Positions 44,847 to 55,441 of a DNA stretch of 64,000 nt are shown one piece after another; position 1 is the stretch's first letter; every line of letters begins with the position of its first letter. Below the pieces are notes generated by a model. The model was given only the letters and a program-made list of their open reading frames with translations. It was not told where the DNA came from and made no database searches. The stretch comes from Acinetobacter apis (lineage in GTDB: Bacteria > Pseudomonadota > Gammaproteobacteria > Pseudomonadales > Moraxellaceae). The translations under genes and the position numbers were made by a program. The stretch spans positions 1 through 64,000 of the forward strand of contig NZ_FZLN01000002.1 of NCBI RefSeq assembly GCF_900197575.1. The letters run 5' to 3'.

Positions 44847-46760
44847 TTATTCACGTTGATGAATTTGTATATCCACCAATGCAGTTGGTAAATCATTTAA
44901 AAAGTATTGACTGATTTTACGACCCTGCTCATCGACTTGATCAATACTCCATTGGACAAATTGGTGCTTAGTCAAAATCAATTCATTTTGTGCACGGGTC
45001 AAGGCAACATATAATACACGGCGCTCTTCTTCGACAGCATCAAAATCACCTTGAGCACGTGCATGTGGATATTGTCCAACGCTCAGATGAGGCACATAGC
45101 AGACCTTTTGCTCCGTACCTTTTGCAGAATGGATGGTGATAATAGTAACATGATCTTGGCTGGTTGCTTGCTGTACTTCCGAAATAGACACCGGCTCTAA
45201 AATGTACTCTTCTAAAAATGTTGCAACATGATTATGTTTTGCAGCCAACTGTTTCACCAATTCAACATCTTTTGCTCGGCGCTGCCAATCTTGATTATGA
45301 TAATTTTTTTCAAGTTGTGGCGCCATCACCTCAAACGCAATACTTAAACATGCAACGACTTCCGTCTCTAATACCGTCAGTTGTTTCATTGCTAACACAA
45401 CCGATGCAGGAATTTTAGTAACGTGCTGCTCAAGATAATCACAACAGGCCATTAAATCGTTTTGTGCCAATAATGCTGTGGTAATTTTGCTTGCACCGAC
45501 ATCACCAATACCATCCCACAGCGTTAAAAAGCGCATCCATGCAATATCATCTGTTGAGTTGACCACAACCCGTAATACACTGAGTAAGTCTTTCACATGA
45601 GCTGCTTCAAGTAGCTTGGTACCACCAATAAAACGATAAGGGATAGACATTTTAATTAGTGCGCTCTCTACATGTCGTGCAGCATAACTTGAGCGTACCA
45701 AAATCATATGATCGGCATACTCTGCTTGCTGCTCTTCATGGCGCTGTTTCAAATCTGTTGCTATCCAATGTGCCTCTTCAAACTCATTCGCAAAAATATG
45801 CAAGATCGGCACACTCTGCACTTGGCGATGGGCGGTTAATTGTTTGTCATAATGGATAGGACTGCTTTTTAACAGCCAATTGGATACATCTAAAATACCT
45901 TGTGTTGAACGATAATTATGTTCTAACCGAAATACAGTGGCGTCTGGAACATGTGTCGTAAATTGATGGATATTTTTAAAATCTGCCCCGCGAAATCCAT
46001 AAATAGATTGAGCATCATCTCCAACACAAAATAATTGGATTTTTGCAAGTAATGGTGACAATAACGACCACTGTAACGGGTTGGTATCTTGCATTTCATC
46101 GACAAGAAATATTGGACTTAACTTGGCAACCCACTGACAAAGTTGCTCTGATGCCTGAAGATGCGCAGCTACAATTGCTAAAATATCATCATAATCTAAA
46201 AAACCACGTGCTTGCTTTCTTGATTCATAAGCTTGCATGACCGATTTAATTTCTTCTTTATAATCGATTGCATCAGGTAATATTCTAACAATCGCATCAG
46301 ATAATTTAGACTGCGTGTTACGGGCAAATGAATAAATATCCGCAAGCTGTGCTGCTTTAGGCAGCACACTATCTCGTCCTTTCCCTCTTAACAACCGAAA
46401 CATCAACAATTGGTCATCTCGGTCAATAATACTAAACTGCTCTAAGCCAAATGCTTGACGATTTCGTCTGAGTAAATAAATACAAAAGGTATGAAAGGTA
46501 GATGCTCTTAAGCCTTTGGCTTGATCTCCTAAATACTGTTCAACACGAGTCACAATTTCATGAGCAGCACGACGAGTAAACGTCAAAATTTGAATTTGGC
46601 TTGCAGGCACACCTTGAGAAATTAAATAAGCTGCACGTGCGACGATGGTTTTGGTTTTACCACAGCCTGCACCTGCCAAAACAAGGCTATGCTGAGCATC
46701 TGTGGTGGCTGCTTGTTTTTGCTGCTCATTTAACTCAGAAATTAATGACTGTAAACTCAT
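44847..46760 (-). CDS. UvrD/Rep-family ATP-dependent DNA helicase
   Basis: Superfamily I 3'-5' DNA helicase (637 aa). Walker A AGAGCGKT is at 29-36, motif II is VDEMQD, motif IV HNYRSTQGILD, and motif VI VALTRAQNEL is near the C-terminus. It is shorter than UvrD or Rep (about 720 and 673 aa) and lacks part of the usual C-terminal tail. It resembles stand-alone helicases annotated as UvrD-like, so I give no symbol. Upstream small genes are unrelated. The start (MSLQSLIS) is at 46760. Confidence 0.88.
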   Translation of the reverse strand: MSLQSLISELNEQQKQAATTDAQHSLVLAGAGCGKTKTIVARAAYLISQGVPASQIQILTFTRRAAHEIVTRVEQYLGDQAKGLRASTFHTFCIYLLRRNRQAFGLEQFSIIDRDDQLLMFRLLRGKGRDSVLPKAAQLADIYSFARNTQSKLSDAIVRILPDAIDYKEEIKSVMQAYESRKQARGFLDYDDILAIVAAHLQASEQLCQWVAKLSPIFLVDEMQDTNPLQWSLLSPLLAKIQLFCVGDDAQSIYGFRGADFKNIHQFTTHVPDATVFRLEHNYRSTQGILDVSNWLLKSSPIHYDKQLTAHRQVQSVPILHIFANEFEEAHWIATDLKQRHEEQQAEYADHMILVRSSYAARHVESALIKMSIPYRFIGGTKLLEAAHVKDLLSVLRVVVNSTDDIAWMRFLTLWDGIGDVGASKITTALLAQNDLMACCDYLEQHVTKIPASVVLAMKQLTVLETEVVACLSIAFEVMAPQLEKNYHNQDWQRRAKDVELVKQLAAKHNHVATFLEEYILEPVSISEVQQATSQDHVTIITIHSAKGTEQKVCYVPHLSVGQYPHARAQGDFDAVEEERRVLYVALTRAQNELILTKHQFVQWSIDQVDEQGRKISQYFLNDLPTALVDIQIHQRE

Positions 46761-46852
46761 ATTGACGCCATGTGAAAGCTATTCTCCTTAGTGTATCAAA
46801 ATCGTTTCAACTGAATGTAGCGTCTAGTAAAACAATGCATTAGTGCTTAAGT

Positions 46853-47623
46853 TTAGTTCCACCAATGCGTTGAAATCCAACCTACTTCTTTTGCAGTCTC
46901 ATCATTTATGACGGTACGCTGTAAATTTCGTGGCATTACACTTTTTTGTTCTGTGATGGGAATATAACCTGCCATCAACTCTGCACGATGTTGTGGTAAT
47001 AACGGAGATTGCGTTGGATTCGCATAACCTTGCGGATAAATAGGTTGCCCTGTCTTGAGGTCATATTTATCTTTCGCACCAAAAGCATGTAATAATTCAT
47101 GTGTAATGATCACATTATTTTGTGGCTCTTGTTCTGCATTGGCAAAAATATTGGCAATGCCAATTCGCCCTCGCTCAAGTGCTGTTGAATGTTTTAATGA
47201 TTTGGTGGCACTTGAATCATAATAATTCAAATACAAAGTCACTGTAGAGTAACCATCAGCGGCTTTTTCTTGCTGCCAAGCGTAATAGCGAAACTTTAAA
47301 CTCCACAAGATGGTATCAAACACATTGGCATTGGCTTCAACCTTTGGTGGTGCTTCCTCTAGCGTACGACCTAAGACCATCATAAAATCGCCTTTTTTTT
47401 GATATCGCTTCGCGGTTTGTGCTAAATAATCACGTATTTCATAAAATTCTGGGGCGCTGAGGTTTTGAATATAAGCAGCTGTTGTTGCACGACCATCTGC
47501 ATTAATCGGATGTAATAGCACAACTACAGGCTTGTCCCAATTTTGATTGGAATCTTGCCAAGCTTGGAATGCAACATATCCAAGTATAAATAATAAAATA
47601 ATGACCCTAATTTTCTTCCACAT
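46853..47623 (-). CDS. membrane-anchored zincin-like protein
   Basis: A 256-aa protein with one N-terminal transmembrane segment (about 5-20, IRVIILLFILGYVAFQ) and a periplasmic domain. The motif HELLHAFGAKDKYD (H175-E176-x2-H179, then a possible third ligand D185) has the form of zinc metalloproteases of the HExxHxxGxxD kind. The rest shows no domain I know. The start at 47623 (MWKKIRV) has an AAGG site; the ORF opens six codons earlier. It follows topA on the same strand, but a terminator lies between, so it has its own promoter. Confidence 0.65.
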   Translation of the reverse strand: MWKKIRVIILLFILGYVAFQAWQDSNQNWDKPVVVLLHPINADGRATTAAYIQNLSAPEFYEIRDYLAQTAKRYQKKGDFMMVLGRTLEEAPPKVEANANVFDTILWSLKFRYYAWQQEKAADGYSTVTLYLNYYDSSATKSLKHSTALERGRIGIANIFANAEQEPQNNVIITHELLHAFGAKDKYDLKTGQPIYPQGYANPTQSPLLPQHRAELMAGYIPITEQKSVMPRNLQRTVINDETAKEVGWISTHWWN

Positions 47624-47647
47624 TGCCTTGTCCCAATACATGAAAGC

Positions 47648-47676
47648 AAAAAAAGCTGGTCATTAACCAGCTTTTA
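47648..47676 (-). terminator. terminator after topA
   Basis: AGCTGGT/ACCAGCT stem with a 5-nt loop; the leftward T-run is the A7 at 47648-47654. Confidence 0.88.
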
Positions 47677-47693
47677 TACGATATAGGCCAAGA

Positions 47694-50339
47694 TTAACTC
47701 TCAGCCCATTTTCCATCGGTATAAATCAAACTCCACTTGGTCGGTTTGCCTTCTGCATTTTCTGAACCAATATATTGCACTTGGTTCTTACGGCTAAATC
47801 GAACAATGGTTTGATTACCTTCTGGATCGCGATCTGGTGCTTCTAATAAAAATTGATATTTTGTGTCGAGTTGATCCGCCACAGTCCGTAATTCTGCCAC
47901 TTTCGGTGCTCGAGTTTCTCTGACTTTCGGGAACTTGCTGGCTGCCAAAAACAATCCAGCTGCGCCATCTCTCAACACAAAATAATCATCATGCTTGGTT
48001 GAGCGAACATGTTCCATCTTAATCGGATCAACACGAGGCGGTGCTGGTTGCCCATTTTTTAATACTTTACGTGTATTTTCACACGCAGTACACGCAAAAT
48101 ATGGACCAAAACGCCCCGTCTTTAACTGCATTTCTGCATCACATTTGTCACATGGGATGCTTGGGCCATCATAGCCTTTAATTTTAAACTCGCCTTCTTC
48201 TACTTCAAATCCATCACAATCTGGATTATTACCACAGATATGAAGTTTTCGACCACCATCAATGACATAACTGTCCATTGCAGTAGAACATTTTGGACAT
48301 CGACGACGAGACATTAAATCTGCGGTTTCTGCACCATCATCATCAGACAATACTGCCAATGATTCCACAGGTGCTAAGTTCAAGGTTCCTTTACAACGTT
48401 CTTTGGGTGGTAAGTTATAACCTGAACATCCTAAAAATACCCCAGTCGTGCCCGTTCGAATTTGCATTGGACGATCACATTCAGGGCAATGGACTTCTGC
48501 CACTTCAACAGGTTGGTTACGGCGCATGCCATTTTCACCCTGTGCAGTCACTAATCTATTTTTAAAGTCACCATAAAAACTGTCTAATAAATCTTTCCAG
48601 TTTTGCTCACCCACCGCAACTTTATCAAGCTGGCTTTCTAAATTGGCAGTAAACGCATAGTTCATCAAGTTATTAAAACTCTCACCTAAACGTTCAGTGA
48701 CAATTTCACCCATTTTTTCTGCAAATAAACGGCGATTTTCTAACTTAACATAGCCACGATCTTGAATGGTGGAGATAATCGCAGCATAAGTTGATGGACG
48801 ACCAATACCTTGTTTTTCAAGCTCTTTAACCAAAGATGCTTCGGTAAAACGTGCAGGCGGTTTGGTAAAGTGTTGGCTTGGGTCTAGCTTCTCAAGGGTT
48901 AATCGTTCGCCCACTTGAATATTTGGTAACAATACATCGTCATCCGACTTATTGGCACCACGAACTTTAGTGAAACCGTCAAATACCAAGGTACGACCTT
49001 TCGCTTTTAAATCCACCTCACCTGCATTAACATGCAAAGTTGATGATAAATATTCGACAGGTGTCATTTGGCATGCAACAAATTGGCGCCAAATTAAGTC
49101 ATATAAACGTTGCGCGTCACGTTCAGCACCAGGCAACTGATCACCTTTTAAAGCCACATTCGATGGACGAATCGCTTCATGTGCCTCTTGTGCACCCGCT
49201 TTATTACCATAACGCACAGGTTGTTCAGGTAAATAACGTGCACCATGCTCTGATTGAATATAATCACGCACCATGTTGACAGCATCATCACTTAAATACG
49301 TTGAATCTGTACGCATATAAGTGATAAAACCAGCTTCATAAAGGCGCTGAGCCAAGGTCATGGTTTTCTTCACCGAAAAACCAAGTCGTGTACTTGCTGC
49401 TTGCTGCAAAGTAGATGTGATGTAAGGCGCACTTGGACTAACTTTAGTGGGTTTGTCCTCACGTTGTACTACTTTATACTCGACATTTGTTAAAGTTTGA
49501 AGAATTTTATCTGTTTCTGCTTTGTTTTTAAGCTTAAGTGTTTTACCTAAGTGTTTTACCGCTTCTAATCGAATTTTAGTATCATCTTTGGCAGTGTCTG
49601 CAAATATTTGCCAATATTCATCTGGAATAAATGCTCGAATTTCTTTTTCACGTTCAACTACAAGCTTCACTGCAACAGACTGTACTCGACCTGCTGATAA
49701 CCCACGTGCAATTTTTTCCCACAGAAGTGGAGAAATCATAAAGCCAACCACACGGTCTAAAAAACGACGTGCTTGCTGTGCATTAACACGGTCTAAATCT
49801 AAACGGGTTGGTTTTTTAAATGCATCTTGAATTGAATTTTTAGTGATTTCATTAAACACCACACGGCGATAACGAGAGGCATCACCACCAATCACTTCAC
49901 GCAAATGCCAAGCAATCGCTTCACCTTCACGGTCCAAATCCGTTGCAAGATAAATTTCATCAGCTTGTGCTGCTAGTTTTTTCAATTCAGCAACAACATT
50001 TTCTTTACCAGGTAAAATTTGATATTGCGCTTTCCAATCATGCTCTGGGTCAACACCCATCCGATTAACTAAAGCCTGCTGTGCTTTTAATTTTTTTTCT
50101 TCTTCTGTCAATTTCACGCGTGAAATTGGTTTTTTTTCTGCTGTTTTCGATACAGAGCCACCTGTCGGTAAGTCACGCACATGACCTACAGAAGATTTAA
50201 CAATATATTCAGAGCCTAAATATTTATTTATTGTTTTTGCTTTAGCAGGCGACTCTACAATCACTAAAGCACGTTTTTTCGCAGCCGCTTCAGCCTGAAC
50301 TGTTGTGCTGTTTGAAGTAGATCGAGACGCATTCGCCAT
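47694..50339 (-). CDS. topA: DNA topoisomerase I
   Basis: Type IA topoisomerase that relaxes negative supercoils (881 aa). The Toprim domain (about 23-160) starts [14 protein letters not shown] and holds [12 protein letters not shown]; the active-site tyrosine is in [11 protein letters not shown]. Three C-terminal zinc-ribbon-type CxxC modules begin CPECD, CPKCS and CDKCD, and a further C-terminal domain follows. The first 20 residues are a low-complexity Ser/Ala/Thr extension. It is preceded by the 146-aa gene with a 26-bp gap, possibly one transcript. Confidence 0.97.
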   Translation of the reverse strand: MANASRSTSNSTTVQAEAAAKKRALVIVESPAKAKTINKYLGSEYIVKSSVGHVRDLPTGGSVSKTAEKKPISRVKLTEEEKKLKAQQALVNRMGVDPEHDWKAQYQILPGKENVVAELKKLAAQADEIYLATDLDREGEAIAWHLREVIGGDASRYRRVVFNEITKNSIQDAFKKPTRLDLDRVNAQQARRFLDRVVGFMISPLLWEKIARGLSAGRVQSVAVKLVVEREKEIRAFIPDEYWQIFADTAKDDTKIRLEAVKHLGKTLKLKNKAETDKILQTLTNVEYKVVQREDKPTKVSPSAPYITSTLQQAASTRLGFSVKKTMTLAQRLYEAGFITYMRTDSTYLSDDAVNMVRDYIQSEHGARYLPEQPVRYGNKAGAQEAHEAIRPSNVALKGDQLPGAERDAQRLYDLIWRQFVACQMTPVEYLSSTLHVNAGEVDLKAKGRTLVFDGFTKVRGANKSDDDVLLPNIQVGERLTLEKLDPSQHFTKPPARFTEASLVKELEKQGIGRPSTYAAIISTIQDRGYVKLENRRLFAEKMGEIVTERLGESFNNLMNYAFTANLESQLDKVAVGEQNWKDLLDSFYGDFKNRLVTAQGENGMRRNQPVEVAEVHCPECDRPMQIRTGTTGVFLGCSGYNLPPKERCKGTLNLAPVESLAVLSDDDGAETADLMSRRRCPKCSTAMDSYVIDGGRKLHICGNNPDCDGFEVEEGEFKIKGYDGPSIPCDKCDAEMQLKTGRFGPYFACTACENTRKVLKNGQPAPPRVDPIKMEHVRSTKHDDYFVLRDGAAGLFLAASKFPKVRETRAPKVAELRTVADQLDTKYQFLLEAPDRDPEGNQTIVRFSRKNQVQYIGSENAEGKPTKWSLIYTDGKWAES

Positions 50340-50365
50340 AATCTTATATTTTTCCTATCGCTAAA

Positions 50366-50806
50366 TTAAACTTTTGCTAAAGAAATTAAAAAGGATTTAA
50401 TGTCTTCTAGCTGGCTTGCCTGCAAATTTGTTTCTTCATCCCAATACATACCAATGCTATTTGCCTGCATATCGATGGCATATACACCTGTGAATGTGAC
50501 AGGATAGTGTTGGAATTTTTCAGCACCATATACCACATCAAACTGTCCATCTACAATGATGGCACGCATTAATGGCAATGTTGCTTTGGGCAACAGTACA
50601 CTATAATAAGCCACCATACTGGCTCGATTCTCAGTCATTTTTGGTATCTTTGTCCAGTCTGGTGCAGCAACCAAACGTGGATACAACCCAATCCGCCGTG
50701 ATAAATCACGCATTTCACCCAGTGCTTTTTCTCTTGGACTGACCCGTAACCCAAAGATCGAACCGACAACAAATACAACAATTAGTGCAATAATCCAAAA
50801 ACCCAT
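50366..50806 (-). CDS. hypothetical membrane-anchored protein
   Basis: A 146-aa protein with one N-terminal transmembrane helix (about 2-21, GFWIIALIVVFVVGSIFG) followed by a soluble domain of about 120 residues on the cytosolic or periplasmic side. No family recognised. It lies 26 bp upstream of topA on the same strand. The product's RVSPREKALGEMRDLSRRIGL segment looks helical and positively charged, which suggests the soluble part is cytosolic. Confidence 0.65.
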   Translation of the reverse strand: MGFWIIALIVVFVVGSIFGLRVSPREKALGEMRDLSRRIGLYPRLVAAPDWTKIPKMTENRASMVAYYSVLLPKATLPLMRAIIVDGQFDVVYGAEKFQHYPVTFTGVYAIDMQANSIGMYWDEETNLQASQLEDIKSFLISLAKV

Positions 50807-50946
50807 TGCTTGTATTTTCTCCTGTACACACCATTAGAGTGACATGATCTCTATAAAAAAGGCAAATTTTGCGATAAATGTGTAAAGCCTATAGCAAATG
50901 CTGTGTATAGTAATGTTGTATTTTAAATTTTCAATATTTATTATGC

Positions 50947-51192
50947 TTAATAATGCGGTGGTCTATTGGTCATAGGGTCAAATGTGGCAATACCTTCTGA
51001 TAAATCAGCTGCATCTACACGATGATATAACAGTTGCATTTGTTTTTTTAAATCTGCAATTTCTTGGCTTTGATGAACCAATTGCGTATTTAACTGCTCA
51101 ACTAAATCATCTAAAAATGCAATTCTGACTTGCAAATCTTCAATAGGTGCGGACAATGGCGTGTGATAATCATCATATGGTGGTTTTGTCAT
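50947..51192 (-). CDS. slyX: SlyX family protein
   Basis: An 81-aa coiled-coil protein (about residues 15-55, IEDLQVRIAFLDDLVEQLN). It ends in PPHY, the SlyX signature. Function unknown. I start at ATG 51192 because GGAG lies 8 nt upstream. It is divergent from uup, 38 bp away. Confidence 0.85.
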   Translation of the reverse strand: MTKPPYDDYHTPLSAPIEDLQVRIAFLDDLVEQLNTQLVHQSQEIADLKKQMQLLYHRVDAADLSEGIATFDPMTNRPPHY

Positions 51193-51230
51193 GGTAAGCA
51201 CTCCTCAACTTTGAGACTTTAGGAAACACG

Positions 51231-53117
51231 ATGGCCTATATTACTTTAAGGGATGTCCAACTTGCATTTGGTGGACCTGCCCTCCTCGACGGCGCAAATT
51301 TCACATTAGAACGTGGCGAGCGAGTATGTTTGATTGGGCGTAATGGTGAAGGTAAGTCTACTTTACTTAAGCTGATTGAAGGAAGCCTTCATGCAGATCA
51401 AGGCGAAATTTTAATACAAAACGGTTTAACTGTATCCATGCTCACCCAAGATGTACCGATGGATTCAGGCAAAGTGGCTGATATTGTTGCTAGCGGTGCA
51501 GGTGAAGCAGCTGACGTGCTTAGAGAGTATAATATTGCCAGTGATGCCTGTGTACTTGGCGACATGGCAGCTTGTGAACACATGGGTGATTTACAACACA
51601 AATTGGATCAATTAGATGGCTGGTCACTTGAAAATAAAGTGAATACCATTTTAGGAAAAATGGGCTTAGACCCAAATGTTGACTTGGCAGAACTGTCAGG
51701 TGGACGAAAACGCCGTGTTTTATTGGCACGTGCCTTATTAATGCAACCTGATATTCTATTGCTTGATGAGCCAACCAACCATTTGGATGTTGAAAGCATC
51801 GAATGGTTAGAAAAGTTTCTTCTTGAGCAAAATAATTTAACGCTTTTATTTATTTCGCATGACCGTTCATTTGTCGATCAAGTGGCGACACGAATTATTG
51901 AACTTGACCGCGGTCAGCTCAGAAGCTATGAAGGCAACTACTCACGTTACCTTGAATTAAAAGCGCAGCAGCTTGAAGCTGAAGAGAAACAAAATGCGTT
52001 ATTTGATAAAAAACTAGCTGAAGAAGAAGCATGGATTCGTCAAGGTATTAAAGCGCGTCGTACCCGTAATGAGGGTCGTGTTCGTGATTTAAAAGCACTT
52101 CGCGAAGAATCAAAAGCACGCCGTTCACAACAAGGTAAAGTAAACATGGGCGTACAAGCCAGTCAGCGTTCTGGTAAATTGGTGTTTGATATTGAAAACC
52201 TCAATGTCAGTTATGGCGATACTTTGCTTATTCGTGACTTTTCAAGCGTGGTTATCCGTGGTGACCGTATTGGACTTGTCGGCGACAATGGTGTTGGTAA
52301 AACTACACTCGTTAAAGCCATCTTAGGTCAAATTGAATATACAGGTAGCGTAAAAACAGGTACACAGCTTGAAATTGCTTACTTTGACCAACTTCGCAAT
52401 CAACTTGATCTTGAAAAATCAGTGTCTGATAACGTGTCAGAAGGGTCTGATTTTGTCGATGTGAATGGTCAACGCCGTCATATTTTAAGTTACTTACAAG
52501 ATTTCTTATTTTCTCCAGAACGTGCAAGAACACCTGTTAAAGCACTCTCGGGTGGGGAAAGAAACCGTATTTTACTTGCTAAATTATTGCTTAAGCCATC
52601 AAATTTAATTGTGATGGATGAGCCAACCAATGATTTAGATATGGTGACTTTAGAGCTACTTGAAGATATGCTCTCACAATACAAAGGAACCTTGTTGCTG
52701 ATTAGCCATGACCGTGCATTTATGGACAATGTAGTGACATCTACATGGGTATTTGATGGCAAAGGTCGAGTTGATGAGTATGTTGGCGGTTACCAAGACT
52801 ATTTAGACCAACGTCCAACTGAACTACGTCAAGACACTGTCAAAAAGGATAAACAAGACAAAGCTTCAAGCAATCCTGTGGCGAAAAAAGTCAAGCTCAG
52901 CTATAAAGATCAGCGTGCTTTAGAACAGTTGCCTCAAGAAATTGAAGCTTTAGAACAAGAGCAAGCGACTTTAACTGAAAAGTTAGCCGATGGCTCTTGG
53001 TTTGTAAAAGATGCAGATGCAGCAACGAGTGCTAGCGAACGTTTAGCAGAAATTGAAGATGCATTACTTGAGAAGTTAGAACGTTGGGATGAGTTAGAAA
53101 ACTTAACCAAAGGATAG
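51231..53117 (+). CDS. uup: ABC-F family ATPase Uup
   Basis: A 628-aa cytosolic ABC-F protein with two ATPase domains and no membrane part. Domain 1: Walker A GRNGEGKST, signature LSGGRKRR, Walker B LLLDEPTNHLD. Domain 2: GDNGVGKTT, LSGGERNR, IVMDEPTNDLD. The C-terminal 90 residues form the coiled coil that binds DNA in E. coli Uup, whose loss raises precise transposon excision. A P-site tRNA interaction motif lies between the domains (ARRTRNEGRVRDLKALRE). AGGAAA precedes the ATG at 51231. Confidence 0.94.
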   Translation: MAYITLRDVQLAFGGPALLDGANFTLERGERVCLIGRNGEGKSTLLKLIEGSLHADQGEILIQNGLTVSMLTQDVPMDSGKVADIVASGAGEAADVLREYNIASDACVLGDMAACEHMGDLQHKLDQLDGWSLENKVNTILGKMGLDPNVDLAELSGGRKRRVLLARALLMQPDILLLDEPTNHLDVESIEWLEKFLLEQNNLTLLFISHDRSFVDQVATRIIELDRGQLRSYEGNYSRYLELKAQQLEAEEKQNALFDKKLAEEEAWIRQGIKARRTRNEGRVRDLKALREESKARRSQQGKVNMGVQASQRSGKLVFDIENLNVSYGDTLLIRDFSSVVIRGDRIGLVGDNGVGKTTLVKAILGQIEYTGSVKTGTQLEIAYFDQLRNQLDLEKSVSDNVSEGSDFVDVNGQRRHILSYLQDFLFSPERARTPVKALSGGERNRILLAKLLLKPSNLIVMDEPTNDLDMVTLELLEDMLSQYKGTLLLISHDRAFMDNVVTSTWVFDGKGRVDEYVGGYQDYLDQRPTELRQDTVKKDKQDKASSNPVAKKVKLSYKDQRALEQLPQEIEALEQEQATLTEKLADGSWFVKDADAATSASERLAEIEDALLEKLERWDELENLTKG

Positions 53118-53131
53118 GTTTTCTAATGTTT

Positions 53132-53163
53132 TAAAAGGCCACAGCTCATCTGTGGCCTTTTTA
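53132..53163 (+). terminator. terminator after uup
   Basis: AAAAGGCCACAG/CTGTGGCCTTTTT hairpin, 5-nt loop. Confidence 0.92.
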
Positions 53164-53453
53164 ATGAAGGCAGGTAAATGCGATCAATTCAGCTTTATTA
53201 GATAGACATATTTTAGAAATGATATTAATTAAAAGTGGCAAAAAAAGACTAAAATGTACAAGACCATGTTTATCTAACATTGCTGCTAATGATTCAGTAC
53301 AAGTACATCTGACCTTTAGTCAACTGCAAATATTTTACTTTGCTAAAATGATTGAATGATGAATTTAATTTTTTATATTAAATGTAACATTCTAAATTTA
53401 TTATAAAAATACTTTCATATAAAATGATTTGACTCATTTAACACAACTCTATT
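53164..53453. other. AT-rich intergenic region
   Basis: Very AT-rich spacer of 290 bp before the membrane-protein gene. A 46-codon ORF at 53219-53359 has no support and is not called. No repeats or att-like duplications were seen. Confidence 0.4.
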
Positions 53454-54404
53454 ATGACCTTTTTCAATGCGATTGGTTTGTCTTCAGTATGGTCTCTTAT
53501 ATATTGCACTCTTTTACTATTGGGTATTCGTTTTCTTTTGCAATCTTCTGAATTGCCAACACGAGAAAAAAACTTTCTTTTCAGCCTATTTAGAAGCTCA
53601 AGCATCACGGTGCTTATGCTCATGGTATCTATTTTATTATCCAAAGTCTTTCCCCAAAATAGTTTCGTTGACCTCAGCTTTTTTATTCATTGTATTAATG
53701 TGGTCTTCACGATATATGTTGTTATCTTGATTTTTATCAACCCTATTCGAATTATTACATTTTTTGATAATAATCAAATATTTAAAAAAGTTTTATATAT
53801 TATCTTGTCTATTATTACCATCTCGATAATACGGGTCCTTTTTTCTAAGGACAAACTAGGCACTTTGTTTGAAATTGCATACTTGTTCATCATACTAATG
53901 CCCTATTTAGCACTATGGCCTGTATTATTATTAACCAAGTTAGAGAAAAACCGTTTATTAAAATATTTTCTTCGTATCCACATCTGTCTTGGCTTCATTA
54001 CAAGCCTAGTTTTTCTCGGTGATTGTCTAGGTCCTCAAGGAGAGATGGGGCCAGGAATCATAATACTACCTTTTTTATTACCTGCAATTTCAATGGGTTC
54101 TTTAATAGCTTATCTTGCCTATATCACTACCTTTTTCGTTGTATTAAAATTATTACACAAGCTATTCAAGCTTAAAGTTTTATATGCACTATGTTCACTT
54201 ACATTACTATCTTGTTTATATTTTCAATATATTTGGTGGACTGATTATTATACCCCTGTTTCAATTCCAAGACGCGTTTATGGCTGGAATATTATCACGG
54301 CGGTTTTTCCATGGTTGGCTGTTGTTTTTGCCATTATTATTGCAAAATATAAAGAAAAAATAATCTTTAAAGCCAAATGTACAATGGTAAATGATGGGGT
54401 TTAG
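53454..54404 (+). CDS. hypothetical polytopic membrane protein, AT-rich
   Basis: A 316-aa integral membrane protein with about 8 hydrophobic segments along its length (for example LIYCTLLLLGIRFLL, TVLMLMVSILLS, YLFIILMPYLALW and ITAVFPWLAVVFAIII). No family motif recognised. Its DNA is visibly richer in A+T than the flanking genes (runs such as TATATTATCTTG and TTTAAAAAAG) and its upstream spacer is the same, suggesting horizontal origin or a fast-evolving gene. It lies between uup and the acyltransferase gene, both conserved. Start at 53454; no strong ribosome binding site. Confidence 0.6.
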   Translation: MTFFNAIGLSSVWSLIYCTLLLLGIRFLLQSSELPTREKNFLFSLFRSSSITVLMLMVSILLSKVFPQNSFVDLSFFIHCINVVFTIYVVILIFINPIRIITFFDNNQIFKKVLYIILSIITISIIRVLFSKDKLGTLFEIAYLFIILMPYLALWPVLLLTKLEKNRLLKYFLRIHICLGFITSLVFLGDCLGPQGEMGPGIIILPFLLPAISMGSLIAYLAYITTFFVVLKLLHKLFKLKVLYALCSLTLLSCLYFQYIWWTDYYTPVSIPRRVYGWNIITAVFPWLAVVFAIIIAKYKEKIIFKAKCTMVNDGV

Positions 54405-54473
54405 AATTGAAATTACTCTTAGCATCAGATCATGCTAGACTATATCTAATTTAATACCACCATTTACAAACCC

Positions 54474-55412
54474 ATGAGCAGTACGCCATTTCGCTATATT
54501 CCTGGCCAATTTTATTGGTCTTTTTTACTTCCTAAGTATTGGATGCTTTGGATTGCGATTCTGCTGCTTATGTTGCTTGCCATATTACCATGGGCAATTC
54601 AACGGCGTTTAGCTCATATACTCGCCAATATCTGCTGGAAATATCTCAAATCACGGCGTAAAACCACCCTCAAAAATTTAAAAGTTTGCTTTCCAGAGTG
54701 GACAGTTGCAAAAAGAGAACAACAAGGAAAACAGGTATTTCATGACATGATGCTTGGCATCTTTGAAACGCTTAATGCATGGTACTGTCCATCTTGGTTT
54801 AAACACCGTGTCACCATTGAAGGACTTGAGCATATTACACAGGCTCAACAACAAGGCATGGGCATCCTTCTGATGGGGACACACAGTACACTCCTTGATG
54901 CCGGTGGATATATTTGTGCTCAGTTTTTTGATCCAAGTGTCGTTTATCGACCGCAAAACAACCCATTATTAGATATGTTGGTCTATCGCTGCCGAGCCAC
55001 CATTTATCAGCATCAGATTGACCATGACGATATGCGTGGCCTGATTAAAAATTTAAAAGCAGGGCAAGCCATTTGGTACAGTCCTGACCAGGATTTTGGT
55101 TTAAAGCAAGGTGTGATGGCGCCTTTTTTTGGTACGCCTGCTGCAACCGTTACAGCACATCGTCGCTTACTTAAAATTTCAAAAGCTGTAGCTATTCCGT
55201 TATACTTTTATCGTCATGGTGATGAATCTGATCCACGGTATACCATTTTAATTGAGCCTATCATTCCAAACCTGCCATCAGATGATGAACTTGATGATGC
55301 AACACGGATGAATCAAATTATAGCGCAACAATTGCGTATTGCACCCACGCAATACATGTGGTTCCATCGCCGTTTTAAAACACGCCCTGAGGGTTATGAC
55401 GACATTTATTAA
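54474..55412 (+). CDS. LpxL/HtrB-type lipid A acyltransferase
   Basis: Inner-membrane acyltransferase of the lysophospholipid/lipid A late-acyltransferase family (312 aa). An N-terminal membrane anchor (about 20-42) is followed by the HX4D catalytic motif H137-STLL-D142. The family segment YRPQNNPLLDMLVYRCR and the PDQDFG block are also present. It probably adds a secondary acyl chain to lipid A. Whether it corresponds to LpxL or LpxM cannot be told from sequence alone. A glycosyltransferase gene follows after 29 bp on the same strand, fitting an LPS/LOS unit. Confidence 0.85.
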   Translation: MSSTPFRYIPGQFYWSFLLPKYWMLWIAILLLMLLAILPWAIQRRLAHILANICWKYLKSRRKTTLKNLKVCFPEWTVAKREQQGKQVFHDMMLGIFETLNAWYCPSWFKHRVTIEGLEHITQAQQQGMGILLMGTHSTLLDAGGYICAQFFDPSVVYRPQNNPLLDMLVYRCRATIYQHQIDHDDMRGLIKNLKAGQAIWYSPDQDFGLKQGVMAPFFGTPAATVTAHRRLLKISKAVAIPLYFYRHGDESDPRYTILIEPIIPNLPSDDELDDATRMNQIIAQQLRIAPTQYMWFHRRFKTRPEGYDDIY

Positions 55413-55441
55413 ACTCGATATTTTAAACTGAGCCCTTTATT

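Noticed and set aside
53219..53359. 46-codon ORF in the AT-rich gap before 53454
   Set aside because: No ribosome binding site, no recognisable motif and no context such as a terminator.
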